Positions 19,763-28,624 of a stretch of DNA of 64,000 bases are shown here, piece after piece (within the stretch, counting starts at the first letter, position 1; the number at the start of each line of letters is the position of its first letter). The position numbers were made by a program, and so were the translations under genes. Origin of the DNA: Pycnococcus provasolii (lineage: Eukaryota > Chlorophyta > Pseudoscourfieldiophyceae > Pseudoscourfieldiales); NCBI GenBank assembly GCA_049487715.1, contig CP150585.1, forward strand, positions 248,001-312,000. Reading direction: 5' to 3'. Under the pieces are notes generated by a model, which was given only the letters and a program-made list of their open reading frames with translations, was not told where the DNA came from and did no database searches.

Positions 19763-19825
19763 GTTTTCTTATTTTAAAAAGGAAAATGGGGGCACACGCA
19801 TGTTGATAGTAAGTGCTCGTCACAC

Positions 19826-19830
19826 TGTAA
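19826..19830 (+). terminator. Candidate TGTAA poly(A) signal of the CYFIP gene
   Basis: TGTAA occurs 64 bases after the stop codon, in AT-rich sequence. Confidence 0.4.
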
Positions 19831-19982
19831 TAACCTACCCCGTACCGGGCAATATGTAGTGTAACAAGTAACAAGTTGTATCTTTCGTTTACGTGGGCTG
19901 CCTTCGACCTATTCTCTGGTTCACGTCTTGACTTCCCCAACTCAAGACGTTTTCCCTCTTTTTGGCTTTATATACTGTCCAA

Positions 19983-20646
19983 TTCGGGGTTAGTCTCACA
20001 TCTCGGCGCCGTCGTCGACGCGTGTCGCGTGCGGCCGACTATGTGCACGAGGTCCGTCTGGCACTGCCAAACGGCGAAGAGTTCTTCGTCGTGGCGAGAT
20101 TCGCGATTACACTAGAGGAATAGGCCATGAGCCAAACCCCTACCTACTTATTCCTGTCACATCAAGCGCTTCGAACGACCTAGCTAGAGGCAGGAATGTG
20201 TTTGAATACCATACGATACGGCTTTTCCACCCCCACCTCCGACGACTCGGCAAGCAACGCCGAGTCGTCGGAGCCAGGGCTCGAGCTCCGACGCCGGCCG
20301 TTGCCCTTCATCTGCTGCGGTGGTGATGGCGATGGCGGAGATGGCCTTGGACAGGCTGTCGTTCTAACCCGATCTCCAGGAGGAACCCTCCACAGCGGGG
20401 AACAACGGGGCGATAGGTCGGCCCTCCACCAAACCGGCACGAGAGTACGGGCACTCAGGTCGTGCTTCCTAGAAATACTCAACTCTTGTACCGTGAATTT
20501 AGTCTGCACCAGTAAATGCACCAGTAAATTTTCGGTAGTAACTTTCCCGTTATTCTGGGGACCCGGTGTTGGTCATGCACCACTACCACTGTGATCATCT
20601 GACCATTATCCCCATCTCGTGGCCTGACGTCATTCTGCGCCCAAAA
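19983..20646. other. Intergenic stretch with TTCGGGGTTAG box; no gene seen
   Basis: Between the CYFIP 3' end and TatC there is one TTCGGGGTTAG box at 19983-19993 and a strong hairpin at 20237-20273 (listed separately). Short frames on either strand around the hairpin are low in complexity and have no recognisable domain, so I do not call them. Confidence 0.4.
20237..20273. other. Perfect 15-bp inverted repeat with 7-base loop
   Basis: The arm ctccgacgactcggc (20237-20251) is followed by the loop aagcaac and the exact reverse complement gccgagtcgtcggag (20259-20273). It is GC-rich and would form a very stable hairpin in DNA or RNA. It lies about 475 bases after CYFIP and 370 before TatC. Role unknown: a small-RNA precursor, a structured UTR or a cruciform are possible. 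Confidence 0.7.
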
Positions 20647-22005
20647 ATGTCCGCGTCAACAACTACTCCTGGGCGTGTGCTTCGAAGGTGTGGTGGTGGT
20701 GGTGGTGGTGGTCGTCGTCTTCACGTGTCTCGTCTTCACGTGTCTCGTCTTCACGTGTCTCGTGCAGTTTCGGGATCTTGTGCAGTTTCAGTTTCGGGAT
20801 CTTGTCGTGCAGTTTCAGTTTCGGGATCTTGTCGTGCAGTTTCTCGTCCTTGTCATTCTGGTCATTCTCATGTCATTCTTGCTCGAAGTGGTGGATTAGG
20901 ATTCGTGCGTGTTCCTGTTCCCAGGGACCTTGTTCCCAGGGGGGAGTCCCTTCGGATTAGGGCGTCTGCTTCTGAATCTTCTTCAGCGGAAGAACCTGAT
21001 GTGGAGCAGCAGCAGCCTTCTGGTGGTGAGCAGCCTGAGCAGGTTTCTGAGGAGGAGGAGGAGGAGTTGGAGGAGCCTGTCATCACGATGTCGTCGATGC
21101 GTGCGGCGTCCACCGGTTTGCCTGAAGAGGAGGAGACTTCTTTCTCTGCAGAAGAGACATCAGCCTTAGCGCTCTCTAACGACGCCTCAGCCTCAGCCTC
21201 TGCGGTCTTCAACCCGTCTTTAGAAGATAAGACGGCGATACAGAAGTTCCTGGCGCCTGACCCGGAAGAACTCGACTCCGAGCTCGAAATGACCGTGTGG
21301 GAACACCTTGAGGAACTGCGCGAACGTGTGCTCATAGCAGCTCTCATGACGGGCTTAGCCATTCTCGCGTGCTTCTGCTTTGCGAAAGAACTCGTCGTCT
21401 TCCTCGAAGCGCCCGTCGCGGAACAAGGCGTGCGATTCCTACAGCTTTCACCGGGCGAGTACTTCTTCACGTCGCTCAAAGTCGCTGGATACTCAGGACT
21501 ACTACTCGCCGTACCCACAGTCTTGTATGAAGTCGTCGCGTACGTCGTGCCAGGCCTGACGCGTTCCGAACGCCAGTTCTTAGGACCTGTCCTCATCGGG
21601 TCATCCGTGCTCTTCTACGTTGGACTGCTCTTCAGCTACGAAGTACTCACGCCAGCCGCGCTCAAGTTCTTCGTAAGCTACGCAGACGGCGCCGTCGAAA
21701 GCTTGTGGAGCATCGACCAGTACTTCGAGTTCGTGCTCGTTCTCATGCTCTCCACAGGACTTAGCTTCCAGGTGCCCGTCGTACAGGTGATGCTCGGACA
21801 ACTCGGACTTGTCTCAAGCCAGTCCATGCTAGGCGTGTGGAGATACGTCGTCGTCGGAAGCGTAGCAGCCGCCGCGGTGCTGACACCATCCACAGATCCG
21901 TTCACACAAACACTGCTCGCACTGCCGCTCTGCGGACTCTACTTCGGAGGCGCGTTCGTCGTACGCGCTCTTGAGGAGCGACGAGACACCGCCGCGGCGG
22001 CATGA
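20647..22005 (+). CDS. TATC: Plastid Sec-independent translocase subunit TatC
   Basis: Core membrane subunit of the thylakoid twin-arginine (cpTat) translocase; it binds twin-arginine signals of folded precursors. Start: ATG at 20647 in the good context aaaATGT; the upstream in-frame ATG at 20575 has no convincing transit peptide before it. Residues 1-~110 are an Arg/Ser/Val-rich transit peptide built from short tandem repeats; an acidic Glu-rich linker follows. The TatC domain (~210-445) has the N-terminal signature [14 protein letters not shown], the loop [11 protein letters not shown], six hydrophobic segments and [19 protein letters not shown] near the end. This is the usual plant cpTatC layout. 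The lumenal TPR protein at 6873-7892 carries the kind of signal this translocase handles. Confidence 0.92.
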   Translation: MSASTTTPGRVLRRCGGGGGGGRRLHVSRLHVSRLHVSRAVSGSCAVSVSGSCRAVSVSGSCRAVSRPCHSGHSHVILARSGGLGFVRVPVPRDLVPRGESLRIRASASESSSAEEPDVEQQQPSGGEQPEQVSEEEEEELEEPVITMSSMRAASTGLPEEEETSFSAEETSALALSNDASASASAVFNPSLEDKTAIQKFLAPDPEELDSELEMTVWEHLEELRERVLIAALMTGLAILACFCFAKELVVFLEAPVAEQGVRFLQLSPGEYFFTSLKVAGYSGLLLAVPTVLYEVVAYVVPGLTRSERQFLGPVLIGSSVLFYVGLLFSYEVLTPAALKFFVSYADGAVESLWSIDQYFEFVLVLMLSTGLSFQVPVVQVMLGQLGLVSSQSMLGVWRYVVVGSVAAAAVLTPSTDPFTQTLLALPLCGLYFGGAFVVRALEERRDTAAAA

Positions 22006-22048
22006 AGGGGAAGGAACGATGACATCATATTTTTAGTAATTGAATTCT

Positions 22049-22053
22049 TGTAA
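22049..22053 (+). terminator. Candidate TGTAA poly(A) signal of TatC
   Basis: TGTAA occurs 44 bases after the TatC stop, followed by A-rich sequence. Confidence 0.4.
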
Positions 22054-22135
22054 CGCGTGTGTTACAAAGAAAACAAAAGAAAACAAAAACAAAAACAATA
22101 AGTATAACAATAATGCACCCATGCCCTCACTCGTC

Positions 22136-22332
22136 CTACTCCGTCTTCTTCTCGGCACTTTTGTCATCGGCACCAAGTTTGGCGAGCACGAGCGACAACT
22201 GACGGCTCTGCTCGGCAAGCACTTGTTCAAGCGCAGTGAGTCGCACGTTCACGCTCCGGCCGACGGAACGGGACGGAATCTCAGTCGTGAATTTCAATTG
22301 GTTGGCGAGTGAACAAAAACATACGTTACAGC
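22136..22332 (-). other. Possible C-terminal coding segment on the minus strand
   Basis: Downstream of the subtilase stop, one minus-strand frame is open to a TAG at 22136-22138. It encodes an amphipathic, heptad-like peptide: VNVRLTALEQVLAEQSRQL followed by SLVLAKLGADDKSAEKKTE. It reads like the coiled-coil C-terminus of a protein, but I find no in-frame ATG. It could be a last exon of a gene whose first part I cannot locate, or chance. Confidence 0.25.
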
Positions 22333-24993
22333 CTACAGGAGGAAGGAATTGACGAGTGCAATAATGGCAACCACCGCATGATGAGCGACTTTATTATTGA
22401 CTTGATTCGATCCGCTCGTTGTCGGCTTTGTTATCGCGGCGGTTGTCATTGCGGCGGGCGCTAGTTCAGCAGCCGACGTGATAGTCGTTGTGGTGGTACC
22501 AGCAGTTGTTGTTGTTGTGGTAGTGGTGGTAGTGGTGGTAGTGGTGGTGGTAGTAGTGGCGGCGGCAGCGGTGGTGGTGGTGGATGTGATTGTTGTTGTG
22601 GTGTTATAAATGATCATCTCCGGAGCATCTGGATCAGAAGGACACACAGCGTGCCAATCATCTGTCTTGCCGTAGCACGAAGCATCGGCAACCATGCACT
22701 CCTTTCCGCAAAACAAGGTGACAGGCTGCCAAAAACATCCCGCCGCCACGCACTCCGCACATCCAAACTTATCCAATCCTGTAGGGCACTCAGGCTTACT
22801 CGTTACCGCCGTCGTCGTCGTCTCCCCAGTTCCTGCTGACGGCGCATCCAAGTTCTTAGGTTCCGCCTCAAAAGATCTCATCGCTGTCACGGGCAAACCC
22901 TCATTCTTAAGTGATGAAATCATAAACGCCTGCGACTCTTCGCTTAAGAACATTGTGTTAAGCACACTGGCAAACATGGTCGCGTCATCCGCATCTGCTG
23001 ATACAACCTGAAAATCCACCATCAGACCAGCGGCGAGAAGCTGGCGGCGAGCATCCACTTCTTTCACGGAGAGTACCTGCACATTATCAACTTCCCGATT
23101 AAATGCGTTTGCAATGCCCGCGGCGAATTTCGCCACATCGAAGGTCTCTTTAGTCACGCCCTCGAGCGTCATTGCCACCTTCACTACATATCCCGTTTTG
23201 GCCTGCAACTCAGGTGGTGTAACGCTGCTGCTAGAGGTGTTTGTTGTCGTAGCCGCCGCCGTCGTCGCCTGCGTCGTTGTCGTCATAGCCGCCGCCGTCG
23301 TCGCCTGTGTCGTCGTAGTAGTATTCGTCGATGTCGATGTTGTTGTTGCTGCTGCTGCTGCTGTTGTTGTTGTTTTTGTCGTGGGCGCGTATTTTGCCAG
23401 TTCACGCAAAGCTTTTCCGACATTGAGACGCCCATTGGTAACGCACATTCCCGATAACGCGGAAATGGTGTCCGTGCCGTCCAGGAGAGCGCGCTTTACC
23501 AGTGCCGCATCCTCAGGGGTAGCACGAAGCCACGGATTGGCGGCATAGAGCAGAGCTGCGGCGCCGGCGACGTGCGGACACGCCATGGAGGTTCCAGAAT
23601 AATAGTCGTAGCCATTGTGGAGGACCGTGCTGAGGATATCGCTTCCGGGCGCGCCGAGGTGAACCCTCGTGGCTCCGTAGTTGCTATATCCCCACATGTA
23701 ATCCCCTTCGGTTGTGGAGGCAACATTTATGATGTTGTCGATGTTGCACGAACCAGGTACAAACCTGAGCGCATCCATGTCCTGATCGTCATTCATGGCG
23801 GCGGCGATGAACAGCTGGCCGGCATCACGCGCTCGTTCCACCGCTTCAGATACGTAGGTGTACAAATCGCAGTCGTCAGAGCCACCCCACGAGTTGGACG
23901 TGAGCGTGAATCCCATTTGTATCCCGTAGTCGATGCACCGCACTGCGTCGCTGTAATATCCCGTATTGTCTGAGTCAAGCCACTTGCATCCGGCCATCTT
24001 GACCTGCTGACTGACGCCGACGACGCCGACGCCGTTGTTTCCCACCGCGCCGATCGTACCCGCGCAGTGCGTTCCGTGGCTGTGATCGTCCATGGGATCG
24101 CCGTTGTTGAGGATGGCGTTGATGCCGTACACGTCATCGACGTAACCGTTGCCGTCGTCGTCGACGCCGTTGCCAGGCGTTTCTCCGGGATTCGTCCACA
24201 AGTTATCCATGAGGTCCGGATGAGTGTAGTCGATTCCCGAGTCGATGACGAGCACCGTCACGCTGTTGGAGCCCGTCGTCGTACCCCACGCGCCCGCCTC
24301 ACCGGCGTTCGGCTGGTCGTCGAGCACACCGATCTTTGTCATGCCCCAAAGCCTCCAAAAGTCCGGTTCGTTCGGCGTGGTTGCCCGCGGCGGCACTTGA
24401 GCCCCATACGCAACACCGTCTGACTCGATGAAGTCGAAGCTGATGCCGTCCGCGTTGCTTGCGATAGCAGCTTGCAAGCTTTCGATTTTCTTCTTCGCGA
24501 ACGCCTTAGCTGCCTCCACCGTGATGCTACCTCCTTTTGTGGCGAGGGCGTCGTCGTTGATGTGAGCGACGGACATGCCCACCTGATCTCCCGTCCATTG
24601 CAGATTGACGTCCTGTTCCTTGAATATGTTCGCGAGCTCACTCACCGACGAGGACGCCTTGATGGGACCGCCTTTTGTCCCGGAAGAAGACGACGAGCTC
24701 GTTTTAAGTTTGAATACGAGGGTTAACGCCGCTTGGATTTGCTTCTTTTCCAGTGCAGATGACGAAGCTGTGGAGGGACGAGGAAACGATGGCAAAGACT
24801 GTTGGCCCTTGACATTATCAGAGTTCGCGGCCACCACCTTGATCCCAAAGTTGTCCGAAAACACAGAAAACACAGAAAACACGAGCACCACCACCACAGC
24901 TACTCCTAAGGTTACAACTCCTCCCTTCAAGATAAGAGGAGACACGCCAGAGACACGGCCAGGTTGGATCCCAGCACGACGACGAGGAATCAT
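22333..24993 (-). CDS. Membrane-anchored subtilisin-like serine protease
   Basis: A subtilase (family S8) of 886 residues. Start: ATG at 24993; the frame opens further only from a GTG. A hydrophobic signal/anchor lies at ~25-46. A prodomain follows (~85-200). The catalytic domain has the full triad: Asp in LVIDSGIDYTHPDL (~247), His in DHSHGTHCAGTIGA (~303), the oxyanion Asn region LTSNSWGG, and Ser in YSGTSMACPHVAGAAALL (~466). After it come Thr/Ala-rich linkers of microsatellite origin, a globular module (GYVVKVAMTLEGVTKETF...) of a type seen repeatedly in algal surface proteins, a Cys-rich PSI-like segment (GLDKFGCAECVAAGCFWQP), another Thr-rich stretch, and a hydrophobic C-terminal tail (AVVAIIALVNSFLL) that could be a GPI signal. 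Predicted to act in the secretory pathway or at the cell surface. Substrate unknown. Confidence 0.88.
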   Translation of the reverse strand: MIPRRRAGIQPGRVSGVSPLILKGGVVTLGVAVVVVLVFSVFSVFSDNFGIKVVAANSDNVKGQQSLPSFPRPSTASSSALEKKQIQAALTLVFKLKTSSSSSSGTKGGPIKASSSVSELANIFKEQDVNLQWTGDQVGMSVAHINDDALATKGGSITVEAAKAFAKKKIESLQAAIASNADGISFDFIESDGVAYGAQVPPRATTPNEPDFWRLWGMTKIGVLDDQPNAGEAGAWGTTTGSNSVTVLVIDSGIDYTHPDLMDNLWTNPGETPGNGVDDDGNGYVDDVYGINAILNNGDPMDDHSHGTHCAGTIGAVGNNGVGVVGVSQQVKMAGCKWLDSDNTGYYSDAVRCIDYGIQMGFTLTSNSWGGSDDCDLYTYVSEAVERARDAGQLFIAAAMNDDQDMDALRFVPGSCNIDNIINVASTTEGDYMWGYSNYGATRVHLGAPGSDILSTVLHNGYDYYSGTSMACPHVAGAAALLYAANPWLRATPEDAALVKRALLDGTDTISALSGMCVTNGRLNVGKALRELAKYAPTTKTTTTAAAAATTTSTSTNTTTTTQATTAAAMTTTTQATTAAATTTNTSSSSVTPPELQAKTGYVVKVAMTLEGVTKETFDVAKFAAGIANAFNREVDNVQVLSVKEVDARRQLLAAGLMVDFQVVSADADDATMFASVLNTMFLSEESQAFMISSLKNEGLPVTAMRSFEAEPKNLDAPSAGTGETTTTAVTSKPECPTGLDKFGCAECVAAGCFWQPVTLFCGKECMVADASCYGKTDDWHAVCPSDPDAPEMIIYNTTTTITSTTTTAAAATTTTTTTTTTTTTTTTTTAGTTTTTITSAAELAPAAMTTAAITKPTTSGSNQVNNKVAHHAVVAIIALVNSFLL

Positions 24994-25961
24994 GAATGAA
25001 TGAATACACACGGCCTGAACACGGCCTGAAAACGGCTATCAATACCACTCAGGAGCTGAAGTACCCGGTACTCACGAACGAGCACAAACTATTTTTAAAT
25101 ATCAACCAAAAAGAAAAAGAAAAAAAGTAAAATTTTAAGGCAAGGGGCAAGTGGCCTTAAACCTTTCCCGGGTAAGGTTAGGCGAACTTTTGGAACGAAC
25201 TTCAACAAAACAGACACCTGGCACACTCCCAGTTATCTCCCCTTGAACCAACCCCCAACCCACATGTTGGAATACTGGAAAGCGCACTTGCACCCTAACC
25301 CGCACTTGCACGCACTTGCTTAAGCGCACTTGCTCGTTCTCGGCCTAGGTAAAGGTAGGTGAAGCCAGAGATTCCTCGCCCGAGGGTACCTCCCGAGGGT
25401 GAGGAATCCCCGACTTGGTTGGAGTCGCTCACTGGGAGCCGCTCAGCCGCACCTTCTTGATTTTTGGTTAGCCAGCTGCCAGCAAGAAGACCTGTAACGT
25501 GTTGTACGTACGACTCCGCTTTGCAGTTCTAAGAACCAGATTCGAGACGCGACAAACTTGTTGTTGAATTCAGGTGAGCACTATCTGCTAGCGCGGTTAC
25601 CTACCTACCTGGAATTGCGAGCTCGTGCGGCTGCTCTCAACGAGATTTCGCAGCGTGCTACGGCGTCGGGCGTCGGCACTCGGAGGCCGCGACTGCCGAC
25701 TGACGTGACGAGTAAGCTCCATATATAGACGCACGAACAGCATCACGCGCAAGGCGCAAGGTACGTGCAACCCACAAAACAAATCCATAGGAGAAGATTC
25801 CCTCCCTAACCCGTACAAGTCTCGATCTAGTACAGCACCATTCATTTCGTCAGAGTCATTTTGATGATGTTACAGCATATAGTCAGTCTTATTTCTTTCA
25901 ACAATGTATGTAGTATGTACTCCTCACGAAGGAAGAGTAAGTCCTCCTGAAATACTTAACT
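24994..25961. other. Intergenic stretch, no gene seen
   Basis: 968 bases between two minus-strand genes. It holds an imperfect inverted repeat (gattcctcgccc at 25370-25381 and gggtgaggaatc at 25397-25408), runs of acctacct near 25603, and a TATA-like catatatag near 25718. No reading frame with a recognisable product is seen on either strand. Confidence 0.4.
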
Positions 25962-27953
25962 TTAGCAGACGATCTCCGCCTCGTTGAGCATCTCCGACGC
26001 GCCCGCACGCCCGAACGTCTCGCACAGACGATCCTTCAGCGGTGTCGTCTTCGCCACCGTCTCAGGCTCGTTCAAGGGCGGTTTGACGGGGTACTGCTTC
26101 TTGCGCAGATCCTCAACCGTCAGCGGCCTATCGTCGTTCGCAGGCTCGGTGGTGGCCGTCGACGCATCGTCCGCGGGAAGCGTGCGTGGCGCGGCGTCGT
26201 TGTCTCGCGTCGCAATGCCACCTCTCATGGCGGACGAAGACGACAGCAGCTTTGCATACCCTCGGTTCGCCAGAAGCTTCATCTCCGCGTTGCGCGCCTT
26301 GCCCTTTGACTTCAACTTCTCGCGATTCGCAATGTCTGTCAGCCTCTGCATCTTCGCGCGGAGATCTCCCACCTTATCGGCCGCATCCTTCAACATCTCC
26401 CGCACAACATTCACCTCGCGCGTGATCCGCACGACGTTATCCTTCGCCGCCTGAATCTCCTTGGTTTGGGTCTCGACGAGATCGGGACCAAACCAGCGAA
26501 GGCGATTCGTGAGGTCGAGGCGACGCTGGATCGACTTCGCGCGAAGCTCTCTGACTGCGGTGTTGTTCTGACGCAGCGCCTCGCCGACAAGCGCGCGCTC
26601 AAGCTTCACCTCCTCCGCCGCCAGCTCATTCTCGATCTTCTTCTTCTGCGCCTCAATGCCTCTTGGATTGTACAGCTTGGCTAACCTCTTCGCCTCCTTG
26701 TTCGCTTCCACGAGGCGCGCGTCGCCGACGCGCACGGCGACCTGAATCCGATCGAGCTTATCCTCCGCCTCGAGCAGCTCGCCCTTGAGTTGAAGCAGCT
26801 TGCCCTGGTAGTGCGACGAGATGTTGTTCGCGTTCTCGATCCACTTCATTGTCGCCTGCTCCCAAAGAGGCACAACGTTCTTCTTCACGTATTCGCCCCG
26901 CTCCGCATCCTCCTTCGCCAGTTGGGCGATGCGCGCGCGCTCGTTGTCGTCGACGCGCGCCACCTCCGTCTCATTAATCTTCAGCGAGTTGACGTACGAG
27001 TGCATCATCTTGTGCGTGTCGTTGTACCTCCGCCACTCCTCGACGCTTCGGTCCACTTCAGCGTCGTGCTCTTCATTTTCCTTTTTGTCGCGCGCACCCG
27101 CCTTATCGTCGGCGTTCACGTCCCTTTGGTATATGCGCATTCCGTTGTCTGTTTTCGCCTGGTCTTGCTCGTGCGACTTGCGTTCGTCAGCCTTTTGCGT
27201 TTTCAGTTTTGCGTTGAGATCTCTCTCGCAGTCCGCCAGCTCCGCCATCTCCGTGAGGTGTTTGACTCTCCTTGCGATTTTCGTCGCCTCGTCAGCGGAG
27301 AGGTTGGTGTTGAGCCACAGCCTTTGTTTTTTGGAGAGGAGTTCGCGCTTGAGCGCGCACTGCTGTTCGGGCGACATGTTCTTCGCCTCCCCTCCGGCGG
27401 CGGCGACGACTTGCTCCCCAATGTTTTCGTGCGTGTTTGGCCTCATCATGCGCGACGCGCTCGTGTGCAGGGGCACTTTCGAGGGTGCATACTCGTACTT
27501 CGTCTTTGCCTCCTCCTCCGACTCTTGTTTTTTCGTTGTTGGTGAGGCTGATTTTGGTGGTGAAGATGATGAAGATGACGGCGACGAGGACCTTGGCGAA
27601 GGCGACGGCGAAGGCGAAGGCGCGTCGTCGTTCGCATTCGCTCCAACCACCCCTCCAAGTCCACAGGTCACAATCAAGACGAAATACAGCACACAGAAGA
27701 AAGAAATAGGAATGCGAAGAGGAGCGGAACATGAACGAGCTGATCTCCGAATAAACGAGCCACCACGAAGTCTCTCCGACGACGAAGTCACACCACCACC
27801 ACCACCACCACCACCACCACCACCACCACCACCACCAGCAGACACTGAGCATGAGCAAGAGCGAGACGTCATTTGAGGTGGAGGAGGAGTCGGCGTCGGC
27901 GGCGTCGTTGAGCTTCTTCTTGAGCGCACATCCACCAGCAACGCAGCAGCCAT
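25962..27953 (-). CDS. Secretory-pathway or membrane coiled-coil protein of unknown function
   Basis: 663 residues from the ATG at 27953. The frame continues upstream through the 41-bp repeat array, which I take as promoter, not protein. After a Ser/Pro-rich start and a run of 15 Gly encoded by a CCA/TGG microsatellite (27787-27837), a hydrophobic segment (PISFFCVLYFVLIVTCGLGG) ends in VVGANA, which suits a signal anchor or a late signal peptide. The rest is hydrophilic: a Ser/Pro linker, then long charged alpha-helix/coiled coil (e.g. LLQLKGELLEAEDKLDRIQV, RITREVNVVREMLKDAADKV), with single Cys residues at CALKREL, ADCERDL, RLCETF and the C-terminus. I recognise no family. The predicted topology places the coiled coil outside the cytosol. 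Start choice is uncertain; a Met ~27 residues later is also possible. Confidence 0.6.
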   Translation of the reverse strand: MAAALLVDVRSRRSSTTPPTPTPPPPQMTSRSCSCSVSAGGGGGGGGGGGGGGGVTSSSERLRGGSFIRRSARSCSAPLRIPISFFCVLYFVLIVTCGLGGVVGANANDDAPSPSPSPSPRSSSPSSSSSSPPKSASPTTKKQESEEEAKTKYEYAPSKVPLHTSASRMMRPNTHENIGEQVVAAAGGEAKNMSPEQQCALKRELLSKKQRLWLNTNLSADEATKIARRVKHLTEMAELADCERDLNAKLKTQKADERKSHEQDQAKTDNGMRIYQRDVNADDKAGARDKKENEEHDAEVDRSVEEWRRYNDTHKMMHSYVNSLKINETEVARVDDNERARIAQLAKEDAERGEYVKKNVVPLWEQATMKWIENANNISSHYQGKLLQLKGELLEAEDKLDRIQVAVRVGDARLVEANKEAKRLAKLYNPRGIEAQKKKIENELAAEEVKLERALVGEALRQNNTAVRELRAKSIQRRLDLTNRLRWFGPDLVETQTKEIQAAKDNVVRITREVNVVREMLKDAADKVGDLRAKMQRLTDIANREKLKSKGKARNAEMKLLANRGYAKLLSSSSAMRGGIATRDNDAAPRTLPADDASTATTEPANDDRPLTVEDLRKKQYPVKPPLNEPETVAKTTPLKDRLCETFGRAGASEMLNEAEIVC

Positions 27954-28058
27954 ATCTAGGAATATGCGGATGATGGCTCGATCGGATCCCCAACAACTTC
28001 CGGGAGCAGATTCATACCACCCAACATTACACGCGGCTTCGTTCATCTGGTCTCGTAC

Positions 28059-28213
28059 GGTACCACGTCTTAACACTGCGGCGCAGGTCCGCGTAGGCTC
28101 GTACCACGTCTTAACTCCGCGGCGCATGTCCATCTGGTCTCGTACCACGTCTTAACTCCGCGGCGCAGGTCCGCGTAGGCTCGTACCACGTCTTACCACT
28201 GCGGCGCAGGTCC
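28059..28213. repeat. Four tandem copies of a 41-bp unit
   Basis: Units start at about 28059, 28100, 28141 and 28182; the last is partial. Each begins cgtaccacgtctta and contains cgcggcgca. They alternate between two tail variants (gtccgcgtaggct and gtccatctggtct). The array is just upstream of the minus-strand coiled-coil gene and each copy carries CCACGTC, an E-box/ACGT-like core, so it may be a repeated promoter element. The remaining 28214-28624 shows no gene. Confidence 0.7.
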
Positions 28214-28624
28214 CATGGGCCATGGCCGATGATGCTAGGGAAACGCCTCTCCCGGTTCCTTCTCGAGAGGTCAGAACGGACCTGCATGTACAGCTCTCCA
28301 CAGATACGTACCAACCTCTACAAGCACAAGCACAAACGGCACGTGTGTGAAAGCTCAATGGACAGTAGGCCCTTCCTTCTCCTTCTACCCTTATCTTACG
28401 CGCCTTGTTATTATTATTATTCGCATACGTATGTATATACACGTGTTGTCAGTCTACGATGTGAATGAATGGCTAAAGCCGTTGTTTTTTTCTCAAACTA
28501 TCTTCAAACAACAAACTTGTAAACATGTAGTTTTTGAGATTCGTTGTTTTCTTTCAAATTGAACTTAACTTTATTTCATTTCATTTCATGTTCGGCAACA
28601 ATTCTGATAAGACCTCCTCTTCTT

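Noticed and set aside
20196-20594. 132-codon plus frame from an ATG at 20196, and a 113-codon minus frame over the same bases
   Set aside because: Both span the perfect hairpin and are low in complexity; no recognisable motif and no reason to prefer either strand.
22040-22312. Plus frame with Lys/Asn-rich start after TatC
   Set aside because: Starts in the A-rich 3' UTR from TTG; the opposite strand reads better as protein.
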